DNA from: Hellea sp.
GTDB taxonomy: Bacteria > Pseudomonadota > Alphaproteobacteria > Caulobacterales > Maricaulaceae
Assembly (NCBI GenBank): GCA_028224375.1
Contig: JAOIVW010000024.1
Location: 1 to 39,932 of the forward strand
Length of the DNA: 39,932 nt
Reading direction: 5' to 3'
Part shown: piece after piece, positions 32,786 to 39,932 of the stretch
Layout: every line of letters begins with the position of its first letter
How positions within the stretch are numbered: position 1 is the stretch's first letter
The notes under the pieces: model-generated
Database searches by the model: none
What the model saw: the letters and a program-made list of their open reading frames with translations, nothing else
Told to the model about the DNA's origin: nothing
Position numbers and translations under genes: made by a program

Positions 32786-34021
32786 ATGAATCATCCTGCT
32801 TTCGGTCTTATCGGCGTTGTTCTCATCCTCTTTGTGGCGTGGCTGCTTTCTGAGAATAAGAAAGCCATTCGCCCGCGCACGGTTGTTGTTTGTTTTGCGC
32901 TGCAGGTCCTCATCGCTGTTTTGGTGCTTTACGTGCCCTTTGGCCAAAAGGTTCTGACGGGCATGTCTGACAAGGTCACGACATTGCTGTCCTATGCTGA
33001 TGCTGGCATTAATTTCATCTTTGGAGATTTAGCCAATACCGAAAAAGTCGGTTTTGTTTTTCTTGTCAAAGTGCTGCCTGTCGTCATCTTTTTCGCCGCA
33101 CTGATGGAAGTCATGTATCATCTGAAAATCATGCAATTCATTGTGCGCTATGGCGGTACGGCTATCCGCAAGCTGACAGCGACGCGGCCTGTTGAATCGC
33201 TCAATGTGATTGCCAATATTTTTGTCGGCCAGACCGAAGCGCCGCTCAGTCTTAAACCTTATTTGCCGAGCATATCTCGGCCTGAGCTGTTCACCATTAT
33301 GGTCACCGGCATGGCCTCCATCGCGGGCACGGTCTTGGCAGGCTATATATCGCTCGGCATTCGCCCGGAATATCTAATTGCCGCCAGTTTCATGTCCGCG
33401 CCAGCAGGACTGCTCATGGCCAAAATTATAATGCCCGATGACCCCGAAGACGCGGCCAAGCCTATGGATGAAGTCTTTGAAATGGCCGATGACCGCGAAC
33501 ATGCCAATGTGATTTTAGCCGCCGCCGTGGGCGCGCAAAACGGAATGAAACTCGCCGTCAATATTGGCGCGATGCTATTAGCCTTCGTCTCCCTTATTGC
33601 TTTGTGTAACGGATTGCTCGGCTGGGCCGGCGGGTTTTTCGGAATGGAAGAGCTATCCATTCAAACGATTTTGGGACTTATCTTTACGCCCGTCATGCTC
33701 GCGCTAAATGTACCTTGGGCCGAGGCGCAGCAAGCGGGCGCCATCTTTGGCGAGAAAGTCGTGCTCAACGAATTCATCGCCTATATCAGCCTCGTCAATG
33801 TACAGGATGCACTCTCCGAACGTACCGTTGTTATCCTGACATTTGCGCTTTGCGGCTTTGCAAATTTCAGCTCTATCGCGATACTGCTCGGCGGGCTCGG
33901 CGCGCTTATTCCTGACCGTATGTCGGAAATGGCCAAGATGGGCATTAAGGCTGTGACAGCCGCCTCGCTCGCCAATTTGATGAATGCGGCTTTGGCGGGT
34001 ATATTGATTAGCGGGTTTTAA
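32786..34021 (+). CDS. Concentrative nucleoside transporter (NupC/CNT)
   Basis: 411 residues from ATG 32786 with AAGG nine bases upstream; a TTG frame starts 18 bases earlier, less likely. Hydrophobic throughout, with about ten helices and re-entrant loops. The CNT signature is [20 protein letters not shown] (about 151-170) and the second core region [20 protein letters not shown] with NEFIAYISL. It imports nucleosides with Na+ or H+. It is probably in one operon with udk. It ends tail to tail with the oxygenase gene, sharing the TTAA stop. Confidence 0.93.
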   Translation: MNHPAFGLIGVVLILFVAWLLSENKKAIRPRTVVVCFALQVLIAVLVLYVPFGQKVLTGMSDKVTTLLSYADAGINFIFGDLANTEKVGFVFLVKVLPVVIFFAALMEVMYHLKIMQFIVRYGGTAIRKLTATRPVESLNVIANIFVGQTEAPLSLKPYLPSISRPELFTIMVTGMASIAGTVLAGYISLGIRPEYLIAASFMSAPAGLLMAKIIMPDDPEDAAKPMDEVFEMADDREHANVILAAAVGAQNGMKLAVNIGAMLLAFVSLIALCNGLLGWAGGFFGMEELSIQTILGLIFTPVMLALNVPWAEAQQAGAIFGEKVVLNEFIAYISLVNVQDALSERTVVILTFALCGFANFSSIAILLGGLGALIPDRMSEMAKMGIKAVTAASLANLMNAALAGILISGF

Positions 34022-34956
34022 GCCTTTATAAGCCCAATCTCGATAAGGCGCTCGGTGAGGTAATCCCCCGCCGTGATATCAGGCTCGGCCGTGCCGCCCA
34101 TCTCAAGACAGCTTGGCAGCGGGCTAATGACCGCGTCATTATTCAAATGCAAAAAGAATGGCTTGGAATAGCGCGGGAACTTCGACCGTTCCGGCGCAGG
34201 GTTCAAAACGCGGTGCGTGGTGGAGGGCAGAATACCCGCCGTCATACGCTGCAGCATATCGCCGACATTGACGACGACCGCGCCTTTGGAGGCATTGACG
34301 TCAAGCCATTTACCTGTGCGGTGCTTGGCCTGCAGGCCCGCTTCCTCTGCGCCTAGCAAGAGCGTAATCAGATTAATATCTTCATGGGCGCCTGCGCGTT
34401 CTGTACCTTCGGGAGGCGGGTTCATCTGCGGCGGATAGTGCAGCAGGCGTAATATCGAATTGCCTACATTGACCTTGTCGTCAAACCAGTTTTCCTCAAG
34501 CCCTAAATAGATAGCAACGGCGCGAAGCAGTTCAGCCCCGAAATCATCCAGCGCCTCATAAAGCCCGCGCGTGGTGGCATCAAAGCCATCAATTTCGGAT
34601 ACGCTAGGTGTATCTTTCATGCTCGCGCGATAAGGCGAGTCCTCGGGAAGCTTGCGGCCTGTATGCCAAAACTCTTTCAAGTCCGCTTCCTTTTTACCCT
34701 TAGCATTTTCCGTGCCCATCGGCGAATGGCCACGCTGAAACCCATCATCAGGGTCTGCATATTTGCGTTTGGTGTCTTCATCCAAAGCGAAGTATTTTTT
34801 GGACGCCTCATCTGCCGCATCAATCACATCCTGCGAAATGGTATGATCGGAAATGATCGCAAAGCCCGTCTCTTTAAACGACTCGCCAAGGCTCTTAGCA
34901 AAGGCGTCTTTATCGCCTTTCCAGAGATTAAAACTAATCGGGTCTATCGTAATCAT
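34018..34956 (-). CDS. 2-oxoglutarate/Fe(II) oxygenase, isopenicillin N synthase family
   Basis: 312 residues with the DIOX_N and 2OG-FeII_Oxy halves. The Fe ligands are His191, Asp193 ([14 protein letters not shown]) and His248 (STTHRV); the 2OG-binding Arg is probably Arg262 in PRYSKPFF. N-terminal [20 protein letters not shown] is typical of the family. It hydroxylates or oxidises a small substrate using O2 and 2-oxoglutarate. Being surrounded by nucleoside genes, a nucleobase or nucleoside is a candidate substrate: fungal thymine-7-hydroxylase belongs to this family. That is inference. Many bacterial members have no assigned substrate. Confidence 0.9.
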   Translation of the reverse strand: MITIDPISFNLWKGDKDAFAKSLGESFKETGFAIISDHTISQDVIDAADEASKKYFALDEDTKRKYADPDDGFQRGHSPMGTENAKGKKEADLKEFWHTGRKLPEDSPYRASMKDTPSVSEIDGFDATTRGLYEALDDFGAELLRAVAIYLGLEENWFDDKVNVGNSILRLLHYPPQMNPPPEGTERAGAHEDINLITLLLGAEEAGLQAKHRTGKWLDVNASKGAVVVNVGDMLQRMTAGILPSTTHRVLNPAPERSKFPRYSKPFFLHLNNDAVISPLPSCLEMGGTAEPDITAGDYLTERLIEIGLIKA

Positions 34957-35030
34957 TTTCCGTCTTTCACTATCGGGTCGGTTTCGTTAGCATATTTTGG
35001 GCTAGATTACACCCCATCTGCGAGAGAAAT

Positions 35031-35879
35031 ATGACAACCATAAAAATTTGTGCACTCGGCTCAGTCAATTTGGATATGATTATCCAGACCAAAACTCTGC
35101 CCCGCGCAGGCGAGACGATTGCGCAAGGCGCGTTTCAATCGCTGCCAGGCGGGAAGGGCGCGAATGTCGCTTTGGCCGCGCAAAGGCTCGGCGCGAAAGT
35201 CGAATTGCGCGCGGCGGTGGGCGCGGATGATTATGCCGACCAAGCCCTGCAGTTTTTAAAAGAGGGCGGCGTGGATTTAAGCGGGCTTGTCAAAATCAAA
35301 GACAGCCATACAGGCCTCGCCTTTATCAATGTGGCTGAGGACGGAGAGAACCAAATCGCCGTAGCCTCTGGCGCAAATGATAAGTTCAAACCGTCCCACC
35401 TCTCGCCTATCACGGCAGGCGTTATCATCACCCAATTTGAAATCCCTGTGGAGACGATAGAGGCGGCGATAAAAGACTTCGACGGTTTTGTTGCGATTAA
35501 TGCGTCCCCCGTTGTGGAGGGGTTGGAAAAGCTCTTGCCACATGCCTCTCTGATTATCGTCAATGAAGGGGAATACGGCGCCTATGAGAGCGCGTTGAAA
35601 GCCTATGACGGCCTGCTCGCGATTACGCTTGGGGCGAAAGGGGCGAAGCTTATGAAAGGTGGAAAAACGCTTGCTGAAGCACAGCCGCCTAAGGTCGAGG
35701 TTGTCGACACAACAGGGGCAGGGGATAGTTTTGCGGCGGGCTTGACCGTGGCTTTGATGGAAGGGCAGTCGCCTCAACATGCCCTGCAATTTGCTTGCAA
35801 TGTTGGCGCATTGACGGCGACCAAGCTCGGCACTCAAGTGGCAACGCCAAGCCGTGCCGATGTTGAGGCTAGTCTTTAG
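35031..35879 (+). CDS. rbsK: Ribokinase (PfkB family)
   Basis: 282 residues. ALGSVNLDMI (8-17), the sugar-binding LPGGKGANVALAA (38-50), and the catalytic and ATP site DTTGAGDSFAAG (226-237, base Asp232) mark it as a ribokinase-like PfkB enzyme. It would phosphorylate ribose to ribose 5-phosphate for salvage. The next gene on the + strand, a nucleoside hydrolase, releases ribose. Ribokinase specificity is inferred from GGKGAN and context; adenosine kinase would be the main alternative. Its last 11 bases overlap the convergent phosphoribosyltransferase. Confidence 0.9.
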   Translation: MTTIKICALGSVNLDMIIQTKTLPRAGETIAQGAFQSLPGGKGANVALAAQRLGAKVELRAAVGADDYADQALQFLKEGGVDLSGLVKIKDSHTGLAFINVAEDGENQIAVASGANDKFKPSHLSPITAGVIITQFEIPVETIEAAIKDFDGFVAINASPVVEGLEKLLPHASLIIVNEGEYGAYESALKAYDGLLAITLGAKGAKLMKGGKTLAEAQPPKVEVVDTTGAGDSFAAGLTVALMEGQSPQHALQFACNVGALTATKLGTQVATPSRADVEASL

Positions 35880-36432
35880 GCAGCAGCTTAAAAATGCGCT
35901 CGGGCAGAGGCTTAGTCTTGCGGATTTCTTCCACTGATAGGCCGTCCATTTCATGCGGGAACACCGTCCACTCATCTGTTTCATGTAGATAAAAATCAGG
36001 CACGCGCTGGGTCGCATTGCGGCGAGGTTTGTAATAGACCGTGGCGACCTTAATATCGTCGGGCGTATTACGGCGGCACTTCTCGCCCAAGGTTTTGATA
36101 ATGGCGTCAACGCTGCGTCCGCTGTCAAAAATATCGTCAATGATGAGCAAATTATCATCGACATTTATGGTATCGACGAGGTGCTGCAGGCCAAAGACTT
36201 TGACCTCTTTGGATTGCTTATCCATGCCGTAATAAGACGAGGTACGGATGGCAAAATGATTGGTCTTACAGCCGAGCAAATCCAGCACTTCCTGCACGGC
36301 AATCCCGACTGGCGTGCCCCCTCGCCAGACGCCGACAATAAAGGTCGGGCGGTAACCGCTTTCAAAAATCTGAAGACCGAGTTCAAATGAATCGCGTAAG
36401 AGTTCTTCGGCGCTGACGAATAGTTTTTCCAT
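35869..36432 (-). CDS. Purine phosphoribosyltransferase
   Basis: 187 residues. The PRPP-binding loop is NLLIIDDIFDSGRSVDAI (94-111), and FIVGVWRGGTPVGIAV (31-46) is the type I PRTase strand-loop. The C-terminal WTVFPHEMDGL segment is seen in hypoxanthine/xanthine-type enzymes. It joins a purine base with PRPP to give IMP, GMP or XMP. The exact base is not decided; xanthine/hypoxanthine-like is my best guess. It lies among nucleoside genes, overlapping rbsK by 11 bases tail to tail. Confidence 0.85.
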   Translation of the reverse strand: MEKLFVSAEELLRDSFELGLQIFESGYRPTFIVGVWRGGTPVGIAVQEVLDLLGCKTNHFAIRTSSYYGMDKQSKEVKVFGLQHLVDTINVDDNLLIIDDIFDSGRSVDAIIKTLGEKCRRNTPDDIKVATVYYKPRRNATQRVPDFYLHETDEWTVFPHEMDGLSVEEIRKTKPLPERIFKLLPKD

Positions 36433-36503
36433 TAGCGCCGCATAATTGAAAGCGGGGCCCTAATCAACTGTTCTAATTTTCGGTGATTTCGTTATGATGG
36501 GAT

Positions 36504-37442
36504 ATGACACGTAAACTCATCATCGATTGTGACCCCGGCCAAGATGACGCCATCAACCTGTTTCTGGCGCTGCCGCCAACGGATGATTATGAGATTTTGG
36601 GCATCACAGTTGTCGCGGGAAATGTAGGGCTGGATAAGGTTTCGCGCAATGCAAGGCTGCTCTGTGAGTTGACAGGCCGCACGGATATCCCTGTCTATGA
36701 AGGCTGCGCTGCGCCGCTAAAATACCCGCTCGTCACGGCCGAAGAAGTTCATAGCCGCGAAGGGTTAGAAGGCGTTGAATTATTTGAACCGAGCGTGAAA
36801 GCGCAATCCCAAAATGCGGTGGATTTCATTATCGAAACGCTCATGGCGGCGGAGGATAAGTCTATTACGCTCTTGCCGACAGGCCCGCTTACCAACATCG
36901 CGGCGGCCCTACAGAAAGAACCTGCAATTGCGGGTAAAATCCAAGAGATTGTGCTGATGGGCGGGGCGCTTCGCGAAGGCGGCAACATCACGCCCTCAGC
37001 TGAATTTAATATCTATGTCGATCCCCACGCCGCGCAAATTGTCTTTGATAGCGGCTGCCAATGCATCGTCTTCGGCCTCGACGTCACGCACCAAGTGCTG
37101 TCCTCTGATGCCGTGTTGGAACGCATTAAAGCGGTCGATAATGAAGTCGCGCAAACCGCCTATAATCTGCTCACCTTTTATGGCCGTTATGACGCTGAAA
37201 AATATGGCAGTAACGGCGCGCCGCTCCACGACCCGTGTACCATGGCCTATATTCTCAAGCCGGAATTATTTGACCTGAAGGCATGCAATATCCGCGTCGA
37301 AGCCGACTCCGAGCTAACCCGCGGTCATACGGCGGTGGATTTCTGGTACGCCACGGAACTGCCAAGGAATAGTCTGTGGGCCTATAAGGTCGATGCCGAC
37401 GGGTTCTTTGATTTACTGGTGGGGCAATTGGGGAAGTACTAA
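36504..37442 (+). CDS. Inosine-uridine preferring nucleoside hydrolase
   Basis: 312 residues. The Ca2+-binding DCDPGQDDA (8-16) opens the protein; then GITVVAGNVGLDKVSRNA, LLPTGPLTNIAAALQ, VLMGGALREGGNITPSAEFN and, near the end, GAPLHDPCTMAYIL, all family motifs. It splits nucleosides into base and ribose. It lies divergent from the phosphoribosyltransferase, so released base can be re-used there and released ribose by RbsK. Start ATG 36504. Substrate range (purine or pyrimidine) is not decided by these motifs. Confidence 0.94.
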   Translation: MTRKLIIDCDPGQDDAINLFLALPPTDDYEILGITVVAGNVGLDKVSRNARLLCELTGRTDIPVYEGCAAPLKYPLVTAEEVHSREGLEGVELFEPSVKAQSQNAVDFIIETLMAAEDKSITLLPTGPLTNIAAALQKEPAIAGKIQEIVLMGGALREGGNITPSAEFNIYVDPHAAQIVFDSGCQCIVFGLDVTHQVLSSDAVLERIKAVDNEVAQTAYNLLTFYGRYDAEKYGSNGAPLHDPCTMAYILKPELFDLKACNIRVEADSELTRGHTAVDFWYATELPRNSLWAYKVDADGFFDLLVGQLGKY

Positions 37443-37467
37443 TACGGTCAAATTACTAAGGCATTCT

Positions 37468-38298
37468 ATGAGAAAACGCTTGCCTCTTGCTGTAATACTA
37501 AGCCTAGTATTCTGGGCCTTAACCGCCTGTAAGAGCTCAGACACTTCAGTCGATTTTGATGCCATTTTGGCGGCGCAGGGAATTGATCCAGCACGGGCCA
37601 CGTTTTTGATTGTTCGGCTAGAGACTGACCAAAGGTGGTCACATAATGAGGCGCGTACAGACAGGCGTTATGTTGCGGCCTCCACCTCTAAAATTCCGCA
37701 CACATTTATAGCTTTGGAGAGTGGATATGTTGCGGGGCCGCAGACCTTATTCAAATGGGATGGAAAAGAGCGCTGGTCCAAAGGTTGGAACCAAGATCAA
37801 ACTTTCGCCCAAGCCTATGCCCGTTCAGCCGTCTGGGTCTTTCAGCAAATTACTCTGGCCTTGGGTCCTGAGACAATGGCCGAAGGATTAAAGATGTTTG
37901 AGTATGGCAATCAAGATATTGGCGGCCCTGCTGATATTACCACCTATTGGCTCACCGGTCCGCTTAAGATTTCAGCTCGCGAACAAGTTCAATTTTTAAC
38001 GAAGTTACATAATGAGACATTTCCCCTATCGCCAAAGACCTATTTAGCTGGAAAGGACATTATGAAAGCCGGACGAGATGATGGTCGCTTTGCTAAAACG
38101 GGTTGGTATTATTCTGATGAAGAGCCGGATATTGGTTGGTATGTCGGGTGGCATAAAGTGGAAGGAGCGGCTAAGCCCGAAACTTACGTTTTCGCCTTTA
38201 ATATGGATATGGATGATCGCGACAAAGATCCGCCCAAACGTATGGCTGTCGTCAATGCCGCAATATCGGCTCTAGGGGTAACCACAGAGCAAAAATAG
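37468..38298 (+). CDS. Class D beta-lactamase-type lipoprotein
   Basis: 276 residues from ATG 37468; an earlier frame opening overlaps the previous gene. Lipobox Leu-Thr-Ala-Cys (Cys21), so it is membrane attached. Class D motifs in order: Ser72-Thr-Ser-Lys75 (AASTSKIPHTFIALESG), Ser120-Ala-Val, Tyr146-Gly-Asn, Trp161 (TYWLTGPLKIS), Lys210-Thr-Gly, and GWYVGW. OXA enzymes normally read Ser-Thr-Phe-Lys at the first motif; here Ser replaces Phe. All catalytic positions are present, so it may hydrolyse beta-lactams, but related BlaR-type sensors or peptidases are possible. It is a chromosomal gene; no mobile element is adjacent. Confidence 0.88.
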   Translation: MRKRLPLAVILSLVFWALTACKSSDTSVDFDAILAAQGIDPARATFLIVRLETDQRWSHNEARTDRRYVAASTSKIPHTFIALESGYVAGPQTLFKWDGKERWSKGWNQDQTFAQAYARSAVWVFQQITLALGPETMAEGLKMFEYGNQDIGGPADITTYWLTGPLKISAREQVQFLTKLHNETFPLSPKTYLAGKDIMKAGRDDGRFAKTGWYYSDEEPDIGWYVGWHKVEGAAKPETYVFAFNMDMDDRDKDPPKRMAVVNAAISALGVTTEQK

Positions 38299-38318
38299 CT
38301 GTGCAATTGATTTACGAG

Positions 38319-38371
38319 AGGTGTCCGAATGGGCAGCCCAATCTAGTCGGGCTATGACGGATCGGACGCCT
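38319..38371. other. Strong nested inverted repeat between beta-lactamase and M23 peptidase
   Basis: AGGTGTCCGA (38319-38328) pairs with TCGGACGCCT (38362-38371), one G-U; within it AGCCC pairs with GGGCT. It lies in the gap between two convergent genes. There is no T run on either side, so it is not a typical terminator. It may stop or protect both transcripts. Confidence 0.4.
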
Positions 38372-38397
38372 ATAACACAATCCACATTCAAATGAAT

Positions 38398-39417
38398 TTA
38401 GTCTTCAACGACAAAGGTCTCTTCACTCTGCGAAACCTTCCCAGCGGCGCCATTTTCACCCTTGCGCAGAATATATGTCGTGAGTTTATACTCGCCTATT
38501 TGCGGCGGTCTCTTTTTTCCGACAAAGCCAGACCAACTGGCCTTATTGCGGTTCATAGGGTCTGAGAGGTTTTGCGCTTGAAAACCCTTTGGCCCTTCCA
38601 GCTTTATGAAGACGCGGTCATTGGCTTTCAAATTTGAATACCACACCCAGCCCACGGTCGCGCTGTCTGATGTGCTGGCTTTGCGCGGCGGTGTCCTGAC
38701 TAGCCTATTATGTTTTATAGGGGCACCTGTAATATTGCTCCCCAGCAATACGGCATCGCGCTTAGTGGTCAAAAGGGACGGGTCCGCCCACCAACTCTCA
38801 TCAGATTTAAGCGAGCATCCTTGGCTTGGCCTATTGCCCGTAAAGGGGTCGATGATGTTGCCGTCTTTGCGAACGGATAAATGCAAATGTGGAAACTGAG
38901 CCAGGCCCGACGCGCCGACATATCCCAAGCTATCGCCTGCTTTGACGATATCTCCCGCGCTCACGCTCACGCTGTCTTTTTTCAAATGGCAATATTGCGT
39001 CTCAATAGTGTTGCCATGGTCAATCACAACGCCATTGCCGCACTCAACGCCTTTAAGGGCTCTACGGTCAGCTGCGGTTTCAATAAGCCGGTCAGGACGG
39101 TTTTTCCTCGCGCCCTTTATAGTGCCGCCAGCCGCCGCTAAAACCTCAATATTGCTGTCGATATCCTCAAACGTGCGAAGCCTAAAATCAGTGCCCTTAT
39201 GCCCGTCATAAGTCGCCCCGCCGCAAAAGGGATCAACCGCCTCTTGGCTTTCATCCATATCTGCAAATTGCTGGATGAAGCAATCTTCGTCCAACGTGCA
39301 GTTAAGCGGGAATTGTAAAGGGATAGAGCGGGCCTTGTCCTGCGCCGATGTTGAGACGGCAACGAAACAGATTGGCAGTGCGAAACCAATCAAAAAAAAT
39401 TTCTTCAATGCGCTCAA
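38398..39417 (-). CDS. M23 family metallopeptidase
   Basis: 339 residues from TTG 39417, chosen because GGAGAG sits just upstream and the signal peptide then begins at once (MSALKKFFLIGF). The longer TTG frame at 39471 has no binding site. Catalytic zinc motifs: GHKGTDF (His73, Asp77), a central DHGNTIETQYCHL and HLH (177-179, FPHLHLSV). There is a C-terminal beta domain (about 240-339). It is a LytM-like endopeptidase acting on peptidoglycan cross-links in the periplasm. Many bacterial M23 proteins are degenerate; here all ligands remain, so activity is likely. It is convergent to the beta-lactamase gene. Confidence 0.88.
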   Translation of the reverse strand: MSALKKFFLIGFALPICFVAVSTSAQDKARSIPLQFPLNCTLDEDCFIQQFADMDESQEAVDPFCGGATYDGHKGTDFRLRTFEDIDSNIEVLAAAGGTIKGARKNRPDRLIETAADRRALKGVECGNGVVIDHGNTIETQYCHLKKDSVSVSAGDIVKAGDSLGYVGASGLAQFPHLHLSVRKDGNIIDPFTGNRPSQGCSLKSDESWWADPSLLTTKRDAVLLGSNITGAPIKHNRLVRTPPRKASTSDSATVGWVWYSNLKANDRVFIKLEGPKGFQAQNLSDPMNRNKASWSGFVGKKRPPQIGEYKLTTYILRKGENGAAGKVSQSEETFVVED

Positions 39418-39508
39418 AAAACTCTCCAACCTTAAGCTTGTTAAGCCTAGCTTATTCGATTTTAGATTCAATGGTATCGAATATCGCAGTCATTTAACTT
39501 GGGATATT

Positions 39509-39932
39509 TTAAGCTTCCCGCCCCGTTTTCTTCTCGGACCAATGGCGGCGGCAGAGGCTGATATATTTCTCATTGCCGCCGACTTCGACTTGCGCGCCTT
39601 CCGTGACAGCGTCGCCGCTCGCGTCAAAGCGCAGGGTCATGGTCGCTTTGCGCCCGCACCAGCAGAGGGTTCTGATTTCTCGCACGTCATCGGCTATTGC
39701 TAAGAGCGTGGCACTGCCGGGGAAGAGCTCGCCTTTAAAATCTGTGCGCAGCCCGTAGCACATAATCGGGATTTTAGTGTAATCCGAGACGCGGGCCAGC
39801 GCCCAGACTTGGTCAGAGGTCAAAAATTGCGCTTCGTCGAGCAAAACACAATCGATCGATTTAGTAGCATGAGAGTCTTTAATATGGGATTCAAGGTCAG
39901 TCTCATTGGTGAATAAGTCTGCCGCTGCGTTC
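39509..39932 (-). CDS. tdk: Thymidine kinase, N-terminus beyond the window
   Basis: The frame is open to the window edge (first full codon at 39931), so the start and Walker A lie outside. Visible: Walker B and catalytic LLDEAQFLTSDQVWALA, YGLRTDFKGELFPGSATLLA, and the zinc Cys ribbon CWCGRKA with LCRRHW near the C-terminus, the mark of type II (TK1-like) enzymes. It phosphorylates thymidine to dTMP, fitting the nucleoside salvage genes nearby. The C-terminus is complete (stop at 39509). Confidence 0.93.
   Translation of the reverse strand, partial: NAAADLFTNETDLESHIKDSHATKSIDCVLLDEAQFLTSDQVWALARVSDYTKIPIMCYGLRTDFKGELFPGSATLLAIADDVREIRTLCWCGRKATMTLRFDASGDAVTEGAQVEVGGNEKYISLCRRHWSEKKTGREA

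Noticed and set aside
1..39932. CRISPR arrays, rRNA and tRNA genes
   Set aside because: No regularly spaced repeats and no conserved RNA segments found by eye on either strand.

Overview
The window reads as chromosome of a Gram-negative alphaproteobacterium, probably an aquatic Caulobacterales/Hyphomonadaceae-like lineage. The lineage is an inference. It rests on a DUF2336 protein, an Oar-like TonB receptor, the TPR-bamB-der operon, GGAAC-N16-CGTT (EcfG-type) promoters, and an overall gene set that looks alphaproteobacterial. No rRNA, tRNA, CRISPR array or complete IS element was found. Most of the sequence is densely packed housekeeping DNA of moderate GC; a few AT-richer accessory patches interrupt it.

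Layout. 1-7.9 kb: a small secreted protein, a multi-hairpin intergenic region that could encode a small RNA, DUF2336, NAD kinase, a barrel-like exported protein, a cytochrome c lipoprotein, a DmdC-like acyl-CoA dehydrogenase with an ABM-domain partner, an AT-rich orphan, and panB. 7.9-12 kb: TPR protein, BamB and Der, flanked by two 128-bp palindromic repeats with the same ends. 11.8-13.8 kb: an accessory patch at the 3' end of der. It holds a second, diverged copy of the last 31 der codons, a ParD/ParE module, and a SIR2-like gene broken by one in-frame amber codon. 13.8-16.5 kb: aroC, a YHYH lipoprotein and a DCC thioredoxin-like protein. 16.6-18.5 kb: a NYN-domain nuclease-like gene and an AT-hook/winged-helix protein, separated by a structured leader with a 22-codon ORF. 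18.7-28.6 kb: single-domain response regulator, gdhA, malic enzyme, RF-like GGQ protein, an unknown protein paired with an MscS channel, an L,D-transpeptidase divergent from a small exported protein, and AMP nucleosidase. 28.8-31.9 kb: a large TonB-dependent receptor. 32.1-37.4 kb: nucleoside uptake and salvage (uridine kinase, CNT transporter, 2OG oxygenase, ribokinase, phosphoribosyltransferase, nucleoside hydrolase). 37.4 kb to the edge: class D beta-lactamase lipoprotein, M23 peptidase, and a thymidine kinase cut by the window end.

How the parts fit. The salvage genes plus amn and tdk form a route from nucleosides and AMP to bases, ribose phosphate and nucleotides. BamB and Der sit in the same order as in E. 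coli (yfgM-bamB-der). The L,D-transpeptidase and its divergent neighbour share back-to-back promoters of the EcfG type, and the response regulator has a similar one, which suggests control by the general stress response.

The observations most worth checking are: the der 3'-end duplication around parDE; the SIR2-like gene with a single amber codon; an AMP nucleosidase whose only well-placed start is ATT; the divergent EcfG-type promoters; and two possible non-coding or leader RNAs (357-614 and 17468-17700).
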